From assembly GCF_030704535.1 (NCBI RefSeq), contig NC_081819.1, positions 19,068,001-19,132,000 on the forward strand: a DNA stretch of 64,000 bases. The letters run 5' to 3'. Position 1 is the first letter of the stretch, and each line of letters opens with the position of its first letter. The stretch comes from Vitis vinifera (Eukaryota; Streptophyta; Magnoliopsida; Vitales; Vitaceae). Positions 59,603 through 64,000 of this stretch are shown piece after piece. The translations under genes were made by a program, and so were the position numbers. The notes beneath the pieces were generated by a model, which saw only the letters and a list, made by a program, of their open reading frames with translations, was not told the origin of the DNA and did no database searches.

Positions 59603-61319
59603 AAATGCAAATCTTTAAATAAAGGTGCCAATAAATAAAATCAAGGCATGAAGATCGAAACGAGAATGAGACTATGCTACCGAAAATTCTCATCTTGATT
59701 ATTAAATATATATGGTAAAGTTTAGGTTGTTGGATGAGAATATAAACAAATAAATGAGATTTGAGTATAAAATCATAGAATCTAAAAATATGCATATGAC
59801 ACGACTTGATTGGTAATACCATTTCAATACCTGATTTGATACCTAAAGAACAAAGTATTTGTAGGAAGAAATCAAGTTTTAACTCAAATAAATCATTATT
59901 ATTTTTTTAAAATGTTTATTTTAATAAAATCACATTTATAACTTCCATTTACCATTAAATTCTAAGTTATAACATATTTTTCTTTAAGTATTTTAAATTT
60001 TATAAAATATCATCACTTATTTAAGTAAGACTAAGAGAGTGTTTGTTTTTTTAACTTTTTACTCAAAGCAATTTGTTTTCAGAATTTAGCTTGTTTGTTT
60101 TTCTACTTTTTTTATGACTTATTATAAACTTTTTATTTAATAGAAAAAACCAAAATATGAAGGTTCTTTCAAGTGCAATGCACGTGAACAATTAGGTAAT
60201 AAAGTTAATATTATATAAATTTTTAATTATTTAATAAAAATTGGAACAATATTTTTATTGTTTTAGAAAATATTGTTACTTCATGAAAAACTCTACAAAA
60301 AAAACCCATATGTCAAATTAAAATAATTAATTATTTTTTATTATTTAATAAACAAGCATGTATTATTATTTGTTGTGTTGGTGAGTATGACATAATCAAA
60401 TAGAATTTGTTTAATATTTTTTCCCTAAAATTTTAAGAAATAAAAAAATTTATTAATTTTATTTAAATTAGATTTCTTAAACTTTTATAAAACTAAAATA
60501 ATAATCTTATAATGAAATTTCTAACACTTATCAAATTAAAATAAAGAAAAATTATACTTCAATCACAATCTTTAAAAAAAAAAATTAGGTATGAAATTAT
60601 TAACACTTATAAACACCAAAAGTGGATATATGCTAATTTTATGACACCTATTATAATTAGAAAATAAATAAATCTTAAATTAAAAAAAAACTTAAATTTT
60701 AAATTAAAATAGTTATATCGATTTTGAAATTAATCTTATAATTTTATATAAATAAAGAAATTATTTATAGAAAAACAAAAGAATAAGAGAATTACATATA
60801 TTCTCTATTCTAAAGAATATCTTTAAAAAATGTACTCATATTTTTTTCTCTTTTAAATATAAATTTATTAATATTTTCTTATTCTTCAATTTCATAACAT
60901 TTTTAAATATGAAAATAGTTTTATATCTCAATATGTTTTTTAAAATATTTGAATATTATCATTATATTTTAAAAATAGAATAATTCATATTTTATTTCAT
61001 TACTATTTCTAAATGCTTCTAATTTCATTAAAAAAAAGTGGAATTTAAAAAGTGTTTTTGTTTTTGCTTTTTGTTTTTTTGTTTTTTTTGTTTGCCCCCT
61101 TAAGTTACTCTCACACTCCACTCTCTCCAGAAGCTTTCCTCCATTTTCACCTGCACAGTCTCCATCCTATGAACCTGAAACCCTAGGTTTTCAGTTTCAA
61201 TTTTCTCATCAGATCTGTGAAGGCCTTGAATCCAATATCCAATACCCTAGGATTTACTTTTCTTTTCTGGTTGTTTGTTCTGTTAAATGTGGTGCTGATT
61301 TTCTGTGAATTGGTGTAAA
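58757..61319. other. Intergenic region between CSN1 and the QUA3-like gene
   Basis: 58757 to about 59200 holds the CSN1 3' untranslated region. An (AT)n microsatellite lies at 59562-59599. 59880-61080 is very AT-rich with no structure seen. 61100-61319 is the more balanced promoter and leader of the next gene, with TCACACTCCACTCTCTCCAG and other pyrimidine-rich text. Confidence 0.5.
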
Positions 61320-61742
61320 ATGGGGCATTTGAATCTGCCGTCGTCGAAGCGTAACGCGAGGCAGTATCGGCTCTTGGACCTCGTGACGGCGTCGTTTTTC
61401 GGCATTGTGATTATTTTTTTCCTTTTGGTGTTTACTCCTCTCGGTGACTCGTTGGCGGCCTCCGGCAGGCAGGCCTTGCTGCTTTCTACGGCGGATCCGC
61501 GGCAGCGGCAGAGGCTGGTGGCGCTGGTGGAGGCGGGGCAGCAGCAGGCGATCGAGGCTTGCCCGGCGGAGGAGGTGGATCACATGCCGTGCGAGGATCC
61601 CAGGCGAAACAGTCAGCTCAGTAGGGAGATGAATTTCTATCGGGAACGGCAGTGTCCGTTGCCCGCGGAGACCCCGCTGTGCTTGATTCCTCCGCCTGAT
61701 GGGTACCATATTCCTGTTCGGTGGCCGGACAGCTTGCATAAG
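61320..61742 (+). CDS. QUA3: QUA3-like DUF248 Golgi methyltransferase, first exon; the gene continues beyond the window
   Basis: 141 codons ending at a GT donor after LHK. It has a basic N-terminal tail (GHLNLPSSKRNARQYR), one membrane anchor at about residues 19-41, then lumenal ASGRQALLLSTADPRQRQRL, HMPCEDPRRNSQLSREMNFY, RERQCPLP and CLIPPPDGYHIPVRWPDS. These match what I recall of Arabidopsis QUA3 (At4g00740), a Golgi enzyme implicated in homogalacturonan methylation. The SAM-binding part must lie in later exons. No exon 2 is visible before 64000, where a LINE occupies the intron. The ATG is the first in the family's conserved start MGHLNLP; the in-frame TTG upstream was rejected. Confidence 0.9.
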
Positions 61743-62032
61743 GTCTGTGTATACATGTCTGTGATGGTTTTACTTCAAGATCGTGCGTTAATGAGCTATT
61801 AAAATCCTAATTTTTTTAATGCTTAATTGTAGTTATGATAGAACACTTTATCTAGGGTATTTTTCCTGGTTGAAGCAGGAACTAAGCTTGTTTAGTAACT
61901 GGAATGTTAGAAGCTTTCCAGCGGAAGTGGAATTTGCGCGTTTTTTGCATTTAATTTTGATTTAGATTTTATAGTATGCTTTGATTTTAACAACTAGGGG
62001 ATTTGGATGTAATATGGATAAGCTAAGTGTTT
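61743..62032. other. Start of QUA3-like intron 1
   Basis: No further coding similarity seen. Confidence 0.45.
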
Positions 62033-62055
62033 TTTTTTTTTTTTTTTGATAGGTA
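62033..62055 (-). mobile_element. Tail-only LINE insertion in QUA3-like intron 1
   Basis: Fifteen T followed by GATAGGTA, the reverse complement of TACCTATC-poly(A). It is flanked by a perfect 16-bp duplication (62017-62032 and 62056-62071, GATAAGCTAAGTGTTT). Only about eight non-poly(A) bases of the LINE were copied. Confidence 0.85.
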
Positions 62056-62189
62056 GATAAGCTAAGTGTTTGTGATTAAGCATTAATGGAGAATTCGAGG
62101 GATTCTTTATATTCCTGCATATTTGGCATGATTGCAATTCTAGGACTTCAAACTTCAAGACCTTGAACTAGAAGATCAGAGTATTAAAT

Positions 62190-64000
62190 GATTGTTATGT
62201 GAGTGTTGGTTTGCAGTGGACTCAAAGTCCTTTGATATTTCTATAGAGGAGTTTGGTGGGAGGTTGAGAGGGGTCATTGTGGAGAGAGGCAAGGGTTTCT
62301 CAACCTGGGTTAGGTTTGGGGAGATCAGTCTTGGTTGCCTGCTGGAAGGGGTGGAAGTTTGTTGTATAGACGAAGGGATGTCGAAGTAGAGCAAAGGGTG
62401 GGAGAAGGGAGGTAGGAAGTTCAAGCTGGAATGTCAGGTGAATGGGGCAAGGAGGTTCATTTTTTGCTATGTAGTTACAGTAGAGTCAAAGAGATTTTCT
62501 TTGACCTTTCCAGAAGGGGGAGGGGGATCCATGGGGAGTGGCCCATTTTGGCGGAAAAATTGCGCTCGCTAGGGGTTGTCCCCATAGCTGAGAAAAAGAA
62601 AATGGTCTTTTCAGTTGAGAAGGGGTGTAATTGGAAGGCAGTGAATGGAAGCGAGTCCTTTGTGAATGCAGCAAGGAAGAATATGGGCTTGGTGGGGGAA
62701 GCAGCTTGGCTACAACTTGGGGAGGGAGAGGTGCAAAGTAGGGAGGAGAAACTTAGGAAATGTCTGGTTGGGAGGTTTGGAAAGGGCCCCTTATCGACCT
62801 CAGAATCATTCACGTTGAGAAAATGGGTAACAATTACTTGGTCCCTGAAACAGGGGTTGAAGGTCTCTGTTTTCAAGGGGTTTTTTCTTTTGTTTGACTT
62901 TAAAGATTGTATGGAGGCAGAAAGGGTATTTGCTAGAGGATCGAGAAGACTTAAGGAGAGAATCCTACAACCGGCAAGGTGGAAGCCAGAGATTGGGTGT
63001 GTGGTGAAGAAAGGTTCCTATAAGGAGGCGTGGGTGAGAGTGTTGGGACTTCCATTGCACTTGTGGAGTCGGGAGTTTATTAAGAAAATTGGGGACTGTT
63101 GCAGAAAATTTGTCCCAGTGGATGAAGACCTGACAGATTTAAATCAGTTGCGGTGGGCTAGGATCCTAGTGAAACTGGATGGGAGGGCTTTGCCAGCCTC
63201 ACTGCAGGTGGTGATTGGATCTCCAAGTTTCTCTATCCAGCTGTGGTGTGAAATTCCTCCAAAGTTTTCTAAAGTGATCCTGAGAAGTTGCAATAGTGGG
63301 TCACAAGATTTGGAGATTAGGGGTGACAAGGCAGGTGGCTCATGCACGGGCAAAGGCGTGAGGAAGGAAATGCACCCATTGCAAATTGATGGGGTGGACG
63401 TGTTGACCCTTAGTGGGAGGAGAGTCTATTTTGGTGAAAGTGCAGCTTTCTGCATTTCGAAAGCTACTGCAGGAGGGAAAGGAAATGGAGGTTGTGGCAG
63501 GGTCACTTCAGAAGGGGGAAGGGATGGTTTGGAGGAGAATGTAGTTAGGAGTTTTTGGAGGGGAGGTCAGTGGATCTCAGTTGGCAAGCTCATTGACATT
63601 TTAAAAGGCCCATAAGCCCCTAGGATTTGAGAAGGGAGAGGGTGTTATTTTGAGCTGTGGGCCTAGGAGTGTGGGTTTAAGTTAAAGGAAGCATAGAAAG
63701 TGTGGGGGAGAAGTGTGGGGGCATGGATTGCTCCTTAGGGCTCCTGAGTGGGGGAGTTGGTTCTTCAGAGGACTTTGTGTCGGAGAAGAGATCTTCGGAG
63801 ATGTTTTGGACTGCATTCATCGATAAGGCTCTCCAGGCTGAGGTGGCCTAGTACCTGCCTTTCTCTCCTTCCTCTTTGGTCCTTTTGGGGGTGTGAGGTC
63901 TCTCTTTTTCTACTCCTTTTCGAGAAAGGGTTTTGGCAGAGGCCTATGTTTCTGGTTGTGGCCCGGGCATAGGAAGTGGAAGCTAGCTTTCGTCCTTTTA
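62190..64000 (+). mobile_element. LINE with DUF4283-type ORF1 in QUA3-like intron 1, running off the window
   Basis: ORF1 begins near 62200 (SKSFDISIEEFGGRLRG, then GFSTWVRFGE), meets a stop at about 62387 and changes frame near 62440. It then stays open to 63615 (394 codons of track from 62431). This frame includes the DUF4283 nucleic-acid-binding text (WARILVKLDGRALPASLQVV, IQLWCEIPPKF) and WVRVLGLPLHLWS, common in plant LINE and LINE-derived proteins. The endonuclease and RT frame should follow beyond 64000. It is in the same orientation as the host gene. Confidence 0.85.

Noticed and set aside
61254..61739. 161-codon minus-strand frame
   Set aside because: Antisense shadow of the QUA3-like first exon.

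Overview
The window is plant nuclear DNA. It has long AT-rich intergenic stretches, spliced genes with plant orthologues, a tRNA-iMet-primed Ty1/Copia element, non-LTR (LINE) fragments and many small inverted-repeat elements. Gene content and repeat style suggest a woody eudicot, most likely grapevine (Vitis) or a relative. The species is an inference from memory of such sequences and has not been tested.

Layout. 1-2178: 3' part of a Copia element (RT/RNase H plus a 3' LTR). 2.2-12.2 kb: AT-rich DNA with MITE-like elements, one carrying an internal minisatellite, and a small coding-like island with a 25-bp inverted repeat. 12241-15793: complete six-exon gene for a Golgi DUF248 methyltransferase resembling PMT15 (632 aa). 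16.8-44.7 kb: a CYP87-family cytochrome P450 cluster with three main copies, all broken in different ways. Copy A (18173-20762) has a frameshift in exon 1, two lost splice acceptors and a deletion of exons 7-8 including the haem-binding loop. Copy B (27886-37423) is an otherwise intact nine-exon gene (473 codons) split in exon 2 by a complete 6511-bp Copia element with nearly identical LTRs. Copy C (40828-44716) keeps only exons 7-9 and has a 3312-bp LTR-type insertion in its last exon. Two extra exon-1 scraps sit in a tandem array of promoter-like repeats before copy B. A solo LTR lies between A and B, and a GC-rich 11-bp minisatellite lies between B and C.

47595-58756: complete six-exon gene for COP9 signalosome subunit 1 (441 aa). 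Its 6-kb intron 2 is filled with LINE debris, and intron 3 appears to use a GC donor. 61320 to the right edge: first exon of a QUA3-like DUF248 methyltransferase whose intron 1 carries a LINE.

The housekeeping genes are intact or look intact: two pectin-type Golgi methyltransferases and the CSN1 scaffold of the COP9 deneddylase. The specialised-metabolism P450 cluster between them is decaying by deletion, unequal recombination and transposon insertion. I found no CRISPR array, rRNA gene or convincing tRNA gene. The strongest candidates for follow-up are the young exon insertion in CYP87 copy B, the promoter/exon recombination modules, the two-letter minisatellite at 39.3 kb and the tail-only LINE insertions.
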